NCBI GenBank assembly: GCA_014529385.2
Contig: CM043942.1
Coordinates: forward strand, 8,183,001-8,247,000
Direction: 5' to 3'
Source of the DNA: Adiantum capillus-veneris
Taxonomy: Eukaryota > Streptophyta > Polypodiopsida > Polypodiales > Pteridaceae
DNA: 64,000 nt
Shown: piece by piece, positions 22,140 through 34,824 of the stretch
Layout of the letters: every line of letters starts with the position of its first letter
How positions within the stretch are numbered: position 1 is the stretch's first letter
Translations under genes and position numbers: made by a program
Notes under the pieces: generated by a model
Database searches by the model: none
What the model saw: the letters and a program-made list of their open reading frames with translations, nothing else
What the model was told of the DNA's origin: nothing

Positions 22140-24379
22140 GGGCTTCAAACAAGCGGATACAGAGCATGTGTCACATGTGGACCTAAACTGAATGCACGTA
22201 GGGCGCCCTTCCACAGAATCATGTGTTACGCGACGGCTTTTTGGGAAGAGAGCCACCGAAGATGTCTGCACAAGCATGGTTAGAGCACAAGGAGATGTGT
22301 GATGACGGTTTGCCCCCAGGGATGAGAGACTATCTCTATGGTACGAGTTACGATACTGGCCCCGACTCATGATCAATCACTTGCTCGATCCAATGCACAT
22401 ATTCAAGAATGTGGGTAATCTACTATGGGATCGTCTGACCGGCAAGAAAGATACTTTGGGAGCCAAGTTGATCTTAGAAATGTGGATCGTATGGAGCAAT
22501 ATTGGCCGCAAACAGCGTCCGATGGATTGATAAAACTCCCTAAAGCACCATGGATTTTCATAGGAGCCCAAGAACGCAAAGTAAAAGAGACCATTCGATC
22601 TTTGCGGACCCCCACTGGCATAATGCACTCGCTCCGAACGTGTTTTACTAAAGAAGGAAAGCTTACCGGTTTGAAGTCACACAACTGGCATAAAATGTGT
22701 CAGGTATGTTCATAGTGGAATATATCATAGTGGGAATTGTGTAACAAACTCGTGTGTGGACTTTAATATCATTGTTGCACGTGTTTTGCAGTTTATTTTA
22801 CCGGTTGCCATTGAGGGATGTTTGTCTCTAAACGTCTGTAACACAATCTACAAACTTGCGAAGTTGGTGCAATGGATCTCACAAAAGGAGATCAACGTAG
22901 ACTCCATACCATTCGCCAAACTAAATGCTACGGAGGTTGTGTGCATGTTTGAGAAACATTTTCCTACTACCATGCAAACCATTCAGGTGCATCTTCTTGT
23001 TCACATAGTTGATGAGGTGGAAATAGCTGGCACAGTACATTCCAGATGGATGTTCTTTTTAGAACGTTTCATGAAAACGCTCAAGGGATATGTGCGTCAG
23101 AAGGCATGTCCGCCGCAGGGTAGCATGGCAGAAGGTTGGGTGGTATCAGAGTCCCTAGTGTACATTGGAGAGTGTCTAGACGGATTTGATAAAGACCGGG
23201 ATACGCTATGGCGAAACATAGATGATGAGCGCATATCTGGGATTGTCATGTGCAATCTCGGTGATGAGAAGAAGATGACAGAAGATCTAGAGGCTAAAAT
23301 CAACCGATTTTGCATGCTTCACAATCCAATGATGCAAAAGTGGACTTCACAATATGAGGATGCAAAGCAAGAGCGACAAAGGGCACGAATCAAGTGGAGA
23401 CGGGGAAGACGACCACCGATGCACTATCCGACGGGTCTAGAGAGCCTACCAATATTCATGAGCTTAAGATGGTTGCACAACCAATTGAAAAGTGCACAAC
23501 AGTGCGGTGAAGAAGTGATTGAGGAAGAGTGGGAGTACTCTTGGGGTTGCGCGACCAAGGTAAGTTTGCAATGTACAACTAGTGACTTTCTAGATGTTTG
23601 AACGGCCACTCATAATCTTTGTTGGTTGTAGTATAAGTCATACACAACAACATGGTGTAAAGGTCGACATTTTAGGGTGGAACGGATCGACAAAAAGCGT
23701 TTTACTCAAGATTGTGGAATCATGGCAAACTTTGAACAGTCTAGTCGACGACGGTCCTCTGATGCAGGTCCTGTGGTGGCGGAACTCACTTACTTCGGCA
23801 CTCTACAAGAGATTTTGAGGATCGAGTATAGAGGATTTTTTGTCGACTTGTTCGACGTGCAATGGTTCAAGATAATCATGGAGGGTCGCAACGCTACTGT
23901 GCGTAGAGGAGAGTCTGGTTTTCTTGAGGTGGATTCAACTAAGAAATGGACTGACCTAAGAGGCACTTTCGTACTACCTGAGCATTGTGAACAAGTAAGT
24001 ATGTAAATAGTTAACATCCCATTTTAGAATTTATGTGCTTGGAAGCTCTCATGTAAGTTATGTGGCTCTGGCAGGTGATATTTCATCCTACAAATTCTGC
24101 ATCAAACTGGTGGTACGTCATAGAGGTAGCCCCTCGTAGTGCACGGACGTATGAAGGCTCCATGTGCCAATCATAGCGGCATCAATGGTAGAGATCGGAG
24201 AAGATGCTCAGTCAGAAGCCGTTGAGGTGGTGCCAGACGAACATCAAGCTGCTACTCTCTATGGGGTGCATGCAGAGGATCTACAAAATGAAACGGAGGA
24301 CATCTGTTTCAACGGAGAGCTCTATATAGATATAAGAAGCTATGCTGAGCTATGTGAGGATGAGAGAGAGATCTCTTAA
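22140..24379 (+). pseudogene. CACTA transposase Tnp2, C-terminal half
   Basis: C-terminal part of the Tnp2/TnpD-type transposase of plant CACTA elements, the protein that cuts the transposon ends. The first part (22140-22703) is recognisable but frame-broken: RACVTCGPKLNARRA, then LLDPMHIFKNV, TPTGIMHSL and GLKSHNWHKMCQ. After a GT-AG intron (22704-22791) a clean exon (22792-23559) has FILPVAIEG, MQTIQVHLLVHIVDE, RWMFFLERFMKTLKGYVR and AEGWVVSESL, the DUF4218-type region. A second intron (23560-23631) leads to YKSYTTTWCKGRHFRVERI and YRGFFVDLFDVQWFKI, the DUF4216-type region (23632-23994); a third intron (23995-24074) is followed by VIFHPTNSASNWWYVIEVA. The N-terminal region, including the catalytic start, is absent. 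Confidence 0.85.
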
Positions 24380-24549
24380 AGCCATAAATATTGTATTTGA
24401 ACAATTTTGCTACATTTTGTAAAAACTCTGGCTCTCTAAGTACCTTCCATGTTGTATAACGCTCTTTTGATTTTGCGCTCACATCCTAGGCAATCCATGG
24501 CCACATGCAGCTCCACCACCTGGTTTTTCGACTGCAAGATCTGATTGTG

Positions 24550-24553
<4 letters not shown>

Positions 24554-24624
<71 letters not shown>
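24554..24624. repeat. (CT)35 microsatellite
   Basis: Uninterrupted CT run between the two genes of CACTA A. Confidence 0.95.
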
Positions 24625-24629
<5 letters not shown>

Positions 24630-24779
24630 CTGACTTATCGACTTGCCTCTTCTATCAGTCAAGTTGAATAGAAGAAGAACGCGTCATTGCGTCATTGCAT
24701 CATTGTATTTAATGGTCTTTGCCTCCACCCCAGGTACGTATGCTCTAGGTATGTTCTCACAAGCAGGGACGACAAGCAC

Positions 24780-24782
<3 letters not shown>

Positions 24783-24859
<77 letters not shown>

Positions 24860-24878
24860 TATCTATCTATCTATCTAC
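24783..24878. repeat. (CT)n-(CTAT)n microsatellite upstream of CACTA gene 2
   Basis: CT run of about 64 bases passing into CTAT tetranucleotides, ending about 65 bases before the gene 2 start codon. Element B has a (CT)n-(TG)n run at the equivalent place (43541-43624), so a pyrimidine tract ahead of gene 2 is a family feature. Confidence 0.9.
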
Positions 24879-24943
24879 TTGTCCATGTTTTCTACTCCAT
24901 TCATTCAATATTAAGGGTAAATGTTTGTGTGTTTAATGCAGGT

Positions 24944-26147
24944 ATGGATGATGAGGAGTTTCTTTCTTCTTTGTCACCCCAGCAGAGACAGTGGTACGTG
25001 GAGCGTCATCTCTTTGGAGCACCATCACGCGTTCCTACTCCATCCGCATCTCCCTCTGTTTCGGAGCATTCAGCACGCTTCGAAGCTTCGGTGTCGACGA
25101 GACGATCTTCACACTCGTCTAGGTGCCGACGCTCTAGTGGTGGCGGTAGCGGTTGTTGTGGGGATGCCGCCGTCGATGCTTCGACATGCCTCGTGTTCGA
25201 CGAGGCTCTTTACCCTCCCCTTCTTTGCCCGTCCCGACACCAGCCACGGCATCGCCATCGACACCAGGTTTTGCACGGCTGACTGCCGTTCCCCGCAGCT
25301 ACACACCACTAGCTACTCCTCTAGGAGTCACTCCAGTGGACACTCCTCGCTTCGGGGCTCAGACTCCAGTGGAGACACCTAATGTCCGTACCCCCGTTGA
25401 CACACCACTAGAGACCCCTGTCGGGACACCCAGGTTCACGCGTCAGCGGCAAGAGGGCTTGCCTTACTCCATCGACTTTAGCGACGGCATCATCTTGGAT
25501 GATGAAGGCAAGAAGGTGATTTTGCGCATGCACGGTCTTTGCTCTCAGGTGTTTAGGCACTACATACTAAACACCTGGAGTGAAGTACCAAATGATTAAA
25601 AAGACAAAGTCATCAGCATGCTTCATGACAAGTTTCCCGTTCCAACACGGGATGACCGCTTCAATGAAGACATAATGAAGGTTCGAATGCGCGAATACTG
25701 CAAGCACAAGCGTTCCGAAGTGCAAAAAGCAATCAAGCATGGGTGGAAAAAACCAGATTGGCTGGCCAAAGAAGATTGGAAGAATGCGAAGAAAGCAACG
25801 CGCGAGAATCCTAACATAATGGATTCTTTGTATGTTTTGACATAATGGATTCTAACATAATGGATTCTTTGTATGTTTTGACAGTGTTCGATGACAGGAC
25901 GTGATCCCACACCGTACGAGCGTGAGTACGCAGGCAGGAAGGGCTTAAACGCCCTTATGGCCATTCTGAGTTCTAGCAGCGGCATGGTTAGTATTAGGGT
26001 TTATTCTTTTCTATTTGTTGTATTGTTTTATAAACGTCGCTATATGTTTATACTTACAAAATGCTATCTTATTGTTTTTTTTTGCAGAATCCGACAGATA
26101 CGCCGCTTGGACGCGATGAAACGTCTGATTACACGACGTCAGTTTAG
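24944..26147 (+). pseudogene. CACTA A gene 2 (transposase_24/TnpA-like)
   Basis: Second gene of the CACTA element, likely the accessory protein that binds element ends (TnpA-like; inferred). It starts MDDEEFLSSLSPQQRQWYVE after a TGCAG acceptor. A Ser/Arg-rich part frame-shifts near 25160, followed by a Pro/Thr repeat (TPVDTP, TPVETP, RTPVDTP, TPLETPVGTP) and the conserved domain IDFSDGIILDDEGKKVILRM, VFRHYILNTWSEVPN, MREYCKHKRSEVQ and HGWKKPDWLAKEDW. A TTA-to-TAA change just after NTWSEVPND truncates it at about 25600. Near 25820-25880 the coding part is replaced by a repeated ATAATGGATTCTTTGTATG. The last exons (SMTGRDPTPYEREYAGRKGLN, then 26088-26147) are recognisable, with the final intron at 25987-26087. 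Confidence 0.8.
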
Positions 26148-26519
26148 CCATAGCTAGATAGCATTAGTTTCTTTTTTTCATAGCTTATGTATCATGAGAC
26201 GACTTTTATACGTCTTTTTGAAAACCATGTATATTTTTTAAATAATGACAATGGTTTGTAACTATTATATTTGCAAATTTTAACAATCAAGTGATTTTGC
26301 CTATGTGTACAATTTTCATTGATTTACTTTCATCAATTCACGCTTGTCATTTTTGTATCTTTATTTTGCAAAGAATACGTACTATGGATGATGGAGTTAA
26401 TGGTTATATTGTCTTGTGGGTGACTATTTTGGGTCTATATCTACCTTTGCACCTTTTTTCAAAGGTGAATCAATTAATAAAACATTCAATATGGTTGATG
26501 GGTGCTCCCACCAAAATAT

Positions 26520-26745
26520 TTTCCCCTCGGGCGTCGCCATGAATGTCGCTATATAAGGCTTTGTAGCGTCACTATAGATGGCTCTGCAGCGTCGCTATAA
26601 TCGTCGCTATAGGTGTCGCTATATAGCGACGTTTATAGCAATGCATATACCAACTGTCATAGCGACGCATATAGTGACATCTCCGTATCGATGCTGGTAG
26701 CGACGCTCTTAGCGACACCGAGGGTTATAAAGCCCCAGTGTATTT
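26520..26745 (+). promoter_or_regulatory. Right subterminal repeats of CACTA A
   Basis: A dense array of GCGTCGCTATA and TAGCGACG words in both orientations over about 220 bases before the right terminus. The many inverted pairs can fold into hairpins. By analogy with En/Spm these are binding sites for the element protein. Confidence 0.75.
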
Positions 26746-26846
26746 CCGTCCCTAAAAGCGTTACAAGAGCACACAACCTCTTGTAGTGCCTATCGAGCAC
26801 ACATGATACATCTACATATGCACAATCTTGGAGTCCACCAAGCAAG

Positions 26847-26847
<1 letters not shown>

Positions 26848-26890
<43 letters not shown>
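26848..26890. repeat. (CT)21 microsatellite
   Basis: Uninterrupted CT run just outside CACTA A, in the presumed LTR remnant. Confidence 0.95.
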
Positions 26891-26894
<4 letters not shown>

Positions 26895-26952
26895 CTCATC
26901 TCCATCCTCACTGCTCACGCACATGCATTCTCTCTCACCATGCACTTATAAC

Positions 26953-26964
26953 TGGTATCAGAGC
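26953..26964 (+). other. Primer-binding site of an otherwise unrecognised LTR element
   Basis: TGGTATCAGAGC, followed by GCTCGG. It implies an LTR ending shortly before 26950, into which CACTA A inserted. No gag or pol follows before 28132, so the element is a remnant or non-autonomous. Confidence 0.6.
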
Positions 26965-28132
26965 GCTCGGTTCAGTGAGAGAAGCTCATTGTAGAGAGAT
27001 CTCACTTTGTGGCATGCAAGCATTGGTGCATCAGTGAGTAGACGACCATTCAAGAGCTCACCATTGGAGCTTGGTACAAGTGAGATCACTCATATCTAGA
27101 GTAGATTGGAGTAGAGAAGTATTAGGTAAGCTTCATTTCAGCTCACAATTTCACAATAGCAGGTTTGAGTTTGCATTTGACAAACATAAGCATTGGGCGA
27201 GTATGTGCAAAAAGATTTACCAAACAAATTTCAGCCAATTTTTGCAAATCTATTTTCCCTTTATAAACAACTCATTATGGGCCAATTTTCCAATTTCTTA
27301 AAATCAAATTTTCGTGCTCCATAGCTTTATAGTTAGACATTGGTTCAAATTCTTCATCGATTTGAGATAAAGCATTTAAACTATCTGCAAGTCATAGTCG
27401 ACAACAATAGAATTATGCAGGTTTATTTTGGCTTTCTTCAAATGTGATTTCAAACATAGCCCCGATCAATACTTCACCATTTTCTTTATATCTAAAACTT
27501 TGTAGAAGAAGTTTTTGCAAATTCCTCATGGTTTGGGAGAGATGATTCTCTAGTTGTAGGTCAGTTTAGTTTCATTAAATCTGCGGTGACCATTGTCATC
27601 CAGTTTGGCATTGGCCTCGACATAATAAGAGCGGGGGTGTCTACACATCTGACCTCCACGGACAAGAATACACATGCAGGCATACAGGCACACATATGCA
27701 GAGGCATATAGAGTACTTGCACAGGATTATGATAAAAGTCATTGCTATAATCATACACTTTTTGCTTGATGTATGCTTATGTGGATGAGAGACTAACTCT
27801 TTGAGGTTGTGCATAGCCTGCATCAATTGACTTATCAGATTGCTTCTATAGGTTCTACAAGTATTGTTGGATACATGTTTCATAGTCTTACATGTGTAGG
27901 TTTACAGGGACAGGTCACGTGTCTGGTAGCTACAAAGTTTTGCAACATACTTTTATTTTACTATGGGATGCATAAGAGCATTGTTTTGCTTAAATATTTA
28001 TGAGTTTCTTTACATAAATAGTTTTGATTGCATCGAGCTCTTTTGAGATTGTTTACCTGAGAAGGAATTTGGTTTACGCTCTCTTTATGCTTGCATCTCT
28101 ATTGGTGTTTGTTTATGCACATATCATGTCCT
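26965..28132. other. No gene seen
   Basis: Leader-like sequence after the primer-binding site, then AT-rich DNA with no recognisable coding. Ends at the 5' LTR of G1. Confidence 0.45.
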
Positions 28133-28885
28133 TGTCATGAAAATTAATTTCTAACCCTCTAAAAGTAGTTTCCATCTTAATTTGGCCAATTAAGTCTGGG
28201 GGAAATAAAAGAGAACAAGTGAAGTTGATTTAAGTGCGTATAGACTAGCACGGTCATAGGCTTGGGATCAAGGGAGAGAAGTCTACAAAAGAGCAGGGAT
28301 AATTTCTATTTAGTGATCTCAATCAAAAGGTACAAATCATGGGAGGATAAAATCTATTCTGAGAAGCCTTGATCCAAAGTACATGACAAATGAGATTACC
28401 TAGAGCAATTATAGGAGTCTAAAAGTAGAAAGTAGTTGTGCTAAGCTTCAGTAATCTAAATAACTCTTAAGACTCCAAGTATGAAGTCTGTTAAAATTCA
28501 CTAAAGATAGTCTAAATTTAGTAGGTCTAAATTTAGCAAGCTTCAGGGAAAGCTTGGTGACATCTCCAAAGCCTAGTGCTAAGGTTCTGCACAAGAGAGG
28601 AGGATTCTAAAAGTCCAAAGATAAATTTGACTTTTATCAATGTCTACCCTAATTTAGTAGGTCCTAACTTAGCTGTCTCCAAAGGGATTGTGCAAAGGTC
28701 TTGCACCCGAGTCGGTAAATTCAAAGGTAAGGCTAGGGATTTTAATTAAGGCTAGGGGAAATTGAAAGTTTAAGGTTAAATCATCCCGTACTTAATTACT
28801 AAGTTGACCATAGACCTTCTCTTCCAAGTTTGGCTAGGCCACTTGTCCAAAGTAGCTCGCACTTGCTTTGTGGGAGTTAGGGTAT

Positions 28886-28956
<71 letters not shown>

Positions 28957-29617
28957 GAGTGCACATTGTGGCCAAGCAACCTCTCTCTCACTCCTTCTCT
29001 CATGGGAGCTTAAGAGATAGTCTCCATGCTCGAGAACGTTGGCTATGGATGCAAATCTCACCAAGTGAAAGTTTTATCTTCTTCTTCATCATCTCCTACT
29101 ACTCTATTATGCTAAGTTATGTCAAGAGCTTACCGATGGAGTAAGCGTATATAGGGTACAATTCTCTTGAATTGCTTGAAAAATAATTCTTTTCATCCTC
29201 ATCTATCTCTTTCCACGTAGTTCCTTTCCTTCTGTTAGGGTGTTTAGGGCTTGGGAAGGAGGGTTGCACCATGGAATCTTGAAGTACACCATCTTCTTGA
29301 TTAAGGAAAGGCTCCACAAGAGCATAAGTATGTATTATAACCAAGCTCTCTTTTGAGAGAATTATAATACAAGTCCTTTTGGAGGGGGGACTAGCTCCAA
29401 GCATATCCGACCCATATCCGGTCCTCGTCAATTTCTCAGTCTTAATTTTGTAATTCTCTTCAATTTTACATACATGATTAAATGTTCTAATGTGTGTGAA
29501 AGTGCAATAAAATCAACCCGGCGCAACTTCTATGTCTCCTCTGTGAAATTCTCTCAAGGAAAATTACACCTATTAATTAATTATGTTGTAAATCTAAGAA
29601 ATAGATAGATTCTCTCA
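28133..29617 (+). repeat. Gypsy G1 5' LTR (about 1485 bp)
   Basis: Starts TGTCATGAAAATTAATTTC and ends TAGATTCTCTCA, with the primer-binding site three bases further on. The same start is found at 58751 directly after a polypurine tract, identifying that as the 3' LTR. A (CA)n run lies inside at 28887-28951. Confidence 0.88.
28887..28951. repeat. (CA)32 microsatellite in G1 5' LTR
   Basis: About 65 bases of CA. The duplicated block at 35622-37080 has only about 37 bases at the same site (35971-36007), and the 3' LTR is interrupted before this point. Confidence 0.95.
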
Positions 29618-29620
29618 TAT

Positions 29621-29632
29621 TGGTATCAGAGC
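29621..29632 (+). other. G1 primer-binding site (initiator tRNA-Met)
   Basis: TGGTATCAGAGC three bases after the G1 5' LTR. Confidence 0.92.
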
Positions 29633-30039
29633 CTAGGTTTCTCTTTTATTACCTAAGAAGAGAGGTCCTTGAGCATTCTATGAAAGTTGAAGTTGTTCAT
29701 TGCAATAGAATAAGTGGGATTGGGATTTATTATTTCAGTTGGCATGCCCACTTGCAGGGTACGGAGAACACCATCGGGAACTATGGTCTTAATAATGGAG
29801 TCTCTTTAAACTTGGCAACGGCTTAACCATAATTGAGTTATCAACCACTCGATAGGAGTAAGTGCTAGCTTAGCACTGTTAAACTCACTCCACTACTCCT
29901 TGCAATTAACAATATTCTAAATCACGGGTGTAGTTAGTTGAGTTCTAATTTTCAAGGGATAAGAGGAGTTGTAACCAAATCTTTAGAGGTGCCAAGATAA
30001 AGAGGTATGATACACATTCAAGGAATTTTAATCATGGCA

Positions 30040-31140
30040 CAAATTCCTTCCAAGGCTAGCACCAACAGCAACAACAATAATAAAGGCAAGGCATAAAAAA
30101 GGATATAAAGGTAAAATAAACTTTTGCCTAAAGAAGTCGATCCTGAATGAGTTCCAAGATGTGTTTACGGATGATATTTCCAGGGAGTTACCTCCCACAA
30201 GAGGACAAGATGATCATACCATAGAGCTTCTATTTGGTAATTCACCTCCTAATAAGCCTCCTTATCAAGTCTCATCGGCTTAGCAAGACGAGATTATGAG
30301 ACAAGTGAACGAATTTGTGGAAAAATGAATGGTAAAGCCTAGATCATCTCCATTTTGTTCACCAGTTCTATTAGTACAAAAGAAAGATGATACTTATAGA
30401 ATGTGTGTAGAATATTATGCACTTAATAGGATAACAAAGTTTCTTGTTCCTACTATAGAGGATTTGTTCAACAAGCTACAAGGATCTACCTACTTTAGTG
30501 GAATATATCTTAAAAGTGGTTTTCATCATATAAGGATTATTCCATAAGATATTCATAAGACGGCCTTTCATACAACATCACCCTATATGAATATTTGGTA
30601 ATGCCTTTGGTATTTCTAATGCACCAACTACCTACTTTAGTAGAATAGATCTTAAAAGTGATTATCATCAGAACAGGATTATCCCAGAAGATATTCATAA
30701 GACAGTCTTTCGTACAACATAAGGCCTATATAAATATTTGGTAATGCCTTTTGGGATTACTAATGCACCAGTTACCTTTAGTCAATTAATGGAGAAGCTT
30801 TTCAAGTCTCATCAAAGATTTATGGGTATTTTTTGATGAAATAATCATCTACTCCAAATCTCCGGAGGAACATAAGTAGCATCTTAAGGTAATACTTCAA
30901 GTTTTGAGAGAAAATAAGCTTTGTATTAATCAAAAGAAAAGTGATTTTCTCTTGAAAGAGATTTAATACCTAGGTCATATTATCTCCCAAGCAAGAATGT
31001 TAATTATCTCCTATGTTAATACTTGATGCTTTTTTAATCTACTTAAAGCCTATGTTATAGAGGTAGATCAAAAAGATCAATGAGAAAGTATTTACCCTTA
31101 GTACAGTATGTGTACAATAATACTATCCATACTTCTACAA
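30040..31140 (+). pseudogene. G1 gag start fused to reverse transcriptase remnant
   Basis: A short gag-like start (MAQIPSKASTNSNNNN, near 30034) ends at a stop after about 20 codons, and the sequence then passes straight into the region before RT (NEFQDVFTDDISRELP-type wording), so most of gag and all of protease are deleted. RT motifs follow: RSSPFCSPVLLVQKKDD, YRMCVEYYALNRIT, TIEDLFNKLQGSTYFSGI. A 142-bp tandem duplication (starts 30486 and 30628) repeats the palm region. The part holding the catalytic FVDD is frame-broken, and RNase H and nearly all of integrase are deleted (about 31010-31050). Several stops are present. Clearly dead. Confidence 0.8.
30486..30778 (+). repeat. 142-bp tandem duplication inside G1 RT
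   Basis: CTACCTACTTTAGTGGAATA... at 30486 and CTACCTACTTTAGTAGAATA... at 30628, each running through ATCATC, GATATTCATAAGAC and TTGGTAATGCC. The two units have diverged considerably, so the duplication is not recent. G2 has a single copy. Confidence 0.8.
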
Positions 31141-31209
31141 CCCTTCAAAGTTATAGAAGGAAGACCCAAGCTCCTGTTGATAGTCAAGACACTTGGGAAG
31201 ATTTTTGCA

Positions 31210-31680
31210 GTTGATGAGTATTGCCGATTTCAAAAAATTCCTTGTTAATAAAAATCTATAGAAGATACCAAAACAATTGCCAACCAATAAGGGGTGCACA
31301 CGGCGTGGGGGCTTGGCCTCGTGTAGGGGGTTGTTGATTGCTTGGAACAGCTGGCCAAGCAGCAATAGCAAGGAGAGATGCCATGTGGCCTGGTGTGGGT
31401 GAGTGTTCATTGAGCAGCAGTTGCTTGCATTGAGTACTCTTTTTCAATGTTAAGGGAGCCTAGCATGCTACGCAGATACCGTAGCACGATTGGTAAAGGG
31501 GATTGAAATCTATTCTTTCACTCCAGAGTGAAGGAGTTTGAGTCCTCCTTTTGGATATGGAAATCTTTCCACCCTAGAAAGGGCGATTCCTGATGTTCCT
31601 AGGAGGAATCTAGCAAACTAATGAATAAAAATGTAGATGAACGACTATGTAGAAGAGATCCTAGTAGTTAATGAGTATAG
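31210..31680 (+). mobile_element. SINE-like insertion in G1 (tentative)
   Basis: Compared with the G2 gene, G1 carries about 450 extra bases flanked by imperfect copies of AGTTGATGAGTATTG (31209-31223) and AGTTAATGAGTATAG (31666-31680). Inside lie a polymerase III A-box-like TAGCACGATTGG (31482-31493) and a B-box-like AGTTTGAGTCC (31535-31545) about 53 bases apart, with a T-arm-like AGGAG...CTCCT. This is the layout of a tRNA-derived SINE. No clear A-rich tail was found and the flanks are imperfect, so a tandem duplication with unrelated filler is the alternative. Confidence 0.3.
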
Positions 31681-32260
31681 TAGAAACCTCAACGAATCTT
31701 TTAAAAGATTAAGGAATATGTCCATCACGCAACCAAAGCAAAAGGTTGTTGTTGATAAGCATAGAAGAGCCTTGGCCTTCAAAGAAAATGATTGGGTACT
31801 ACTTAAGTTTCTCAAAGCACACTTCAGTTATACAATAAGCAAAGGAAGACAAGGACTCCCCCAACGGGTCATCAGAAATATTATGTTAAGGTAGCAAAAA
31901 GATATTATGGCCAATTTCAAATCTTTAATCCCTTTAATGAATCGGTTTATAGGTTAAGGTTACCGAGTACTTGGCTCATTCATAATGCCTTTCATGTGAG
32001 CCTTTTGAAATCTTATAAGGGCAAGCCACCCAAAGAACGTGTAATTCAAGAACCGTTAGAGTTTGAAGGTCAAGAAGAGATTCTATAGCCTGAAAGTATT
32101 CTACAACATGAAGAAAAGGTTTTACAAAGTGGTATGATTATCCAATGATATCTTATCAAATTTTAAGAAAAATCCTATTGAAGATGCACAGTGGATGCAG
32201 AACAGCGAGCTAAAGGATAATGTAAACCTTGTAAATACTTACAATGACTCATGTCCAAGG
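31640..32260 (+). pseudogene. G1 integrase C-terminus and chromodomain remnant
   Basis: Matches the G2 region 51790-52380: a basic linker (AFKENDWVLLKF), then RYYGQF and LIHNAFHVSLLKSYKG, then the degraded chromodomain PESILQHEEKVLQSG. Stops occur before PESIL and within the chromodomain. In chromoviruses this C-terminal domain directs integration to particular chromatin; here it is only a relic. Confidence 0.78.
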
Positions 32261-32268
32261 TAAGAACT

Positions 32269-32755
32269 TGTTATGGAATTGATATTTTACCTATTTATTG
32301 TAGCTGACATGTGGAAAAGGCTTGACCGATCTAGGCCTATGCAAACGGATAAGTATATTATGTACATTTTATTATTCAAGTGCTCTTTTTTGAGCTTTGG
32401 CCATTTATGACCGATCGGCCAGTTTGTACTCACTTTGACCATTCAAGAAATCTATAAAGTAAATACGTGCAAGAGGAAAATGGTCAGTCTTGCACGGGTG
32501 GAGATTGCACCCAGTGTCTGTGTTATTCTTCTCTCCTCTCCTCTCTTCTCTCTTGTGGTGTCCGTGTAGCACTCCGTTTTAGGAGGTGCACCTGCACGCG
32601 CTCTCTTGCTCTATCTCGCTCTCTATCTCTCTCTATTCGTGTATCACGCAATTATGCGCTTGTGGGATTGCCAGGTATGTCGATTAGTCTGTTTTATGGT
32701 TTTCAATACATTATTCTTGATATTTGCAGGGCCTTCCATGCTTCCCTTTGTAGCA
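32269..32755 (+). repeat. R3 left LTR (487 bp)
   Basis: Starts TGTTATGGAATTGATATTTT and ends CCCTTTGTAGCA, followed by a tRNA-Met primer-binding site. The same sequence occurs at 54347-54827. The 5 bases before it are GAACT; those after the right LTR are GAATT, a 4-of-5 target duplication. Confidence 0.85.
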
Positions 32756-32756
32756 G

Positions 32757-32768
32757 TGGTATCAGAGC
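32757..32768 (+). other. R3 primer-binding site (initiator tRNA-Met)
   Basis: TGGTATCAGAGC two bases after the R3 left LTR. Confidence 0.9.
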
Positions 32769-33561
32769 ACGCGGCTACAATTTGGGTAACAAACAACCTA
32801 GGCATCCGAGTAAAAATCCATGATTTACCTCCAAGAAATATAGATCCTTGAAATTTTGCACTAGAGATAAGCTACATAAACTCATCTACTCCATTAAATT
32901 TTGTTGTTTTATCTCTCTTTGATTTTAAAAGAAGGTCTTCGAAGATCTAAATATTACTCTTTCATTATTTTAAGAGGGTTAGTGTAATCATATTACTTAT
33001 ACATAATATGTATCCGCCGGCGTTTGTTATAAGAATACTTATGCCATGATTGTTTCAGGTTATACATCTTCGGTTTAGGAAGTCAAGTGCAAATATGGGA
33101 TTAATAGTAATAATAATAATAATATAGAATAAAATACATAAATAATTAGAGAGAGTATCAAGTTACTAGGAATTGATCGACTATGCCTTATGTTACAAGC
33201 TTAAGAAGAAGAAGACTGTTAAGATAATAAGTATGCAAATCCGATGGGTAGTAGAAGAAAGAAGGAGAAGAATGGAAAAAATAGAAATTAAAAAAAAAAC
33301 TCGGGAGATCCCATGGATTAACGTCAACAAACCCTCAAGACCTTGGGTTTGCAAAGGAGTTCAAGCACAAAGCTAGGTCGACAAAATGAGTGTCAACACC
33401 ATTGGAGACATGTCGTGCAGTGGAAAACACTGCTTAGACGCCTTTAAATTAATTGTCGATCGTATAATTAACTGGGAGTTTTTGCATCTGACACAATGCA
33501 AATCGGACACGCTCCATACTCTGTCAGGGTCTATGTTGTATGCGAGCTCCAGGGCATAGCA
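32769..33561. other. R3 leader-like sequence; no gene
   Basis: AT-rich leader after the primer-binding site. The Lys/Arg-rich frame at 33173-33376 has no recognisable domain. Ends at the start of duplicated block B. Confidence 0.45.

Positions 33562-34824
<1,263 letters not shown>

Larger units (their letters stand above)
20944..26788 (+). mobile_element. CACTA (En/Spm) transposon A, 5845 bp
   Basis: Begins CACTACAAGAGGTAC and ends with the inverted copy CCTCTTGTAGTG, a 12-13 bp terminal inverted repeat with the CACTA signature. It is flanked by CCT on both sides (20941-20943 and 26789-26791), the 3-bp target duplication typical of this superfamily. Both ends carry many copies of TAGCGACGC-like words. 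Two genes are recognisable: the C-terminal half of the Tnp2 transposase (22140-24379) and a second gene (24944-26147). The N-terminal half of Tnp2 is missing, so the element is non-autonomous. It is the same family as element B (40566-45662). Confidence 0.95.

Noticed and set aside
31469-31575. Candidate functional tRNA gene
   Set aside because: Box-A and box-B like words are present, but the acceptor stem does not close and the T-arm needs an 8-base loop; treated as a possible SINE head instead.
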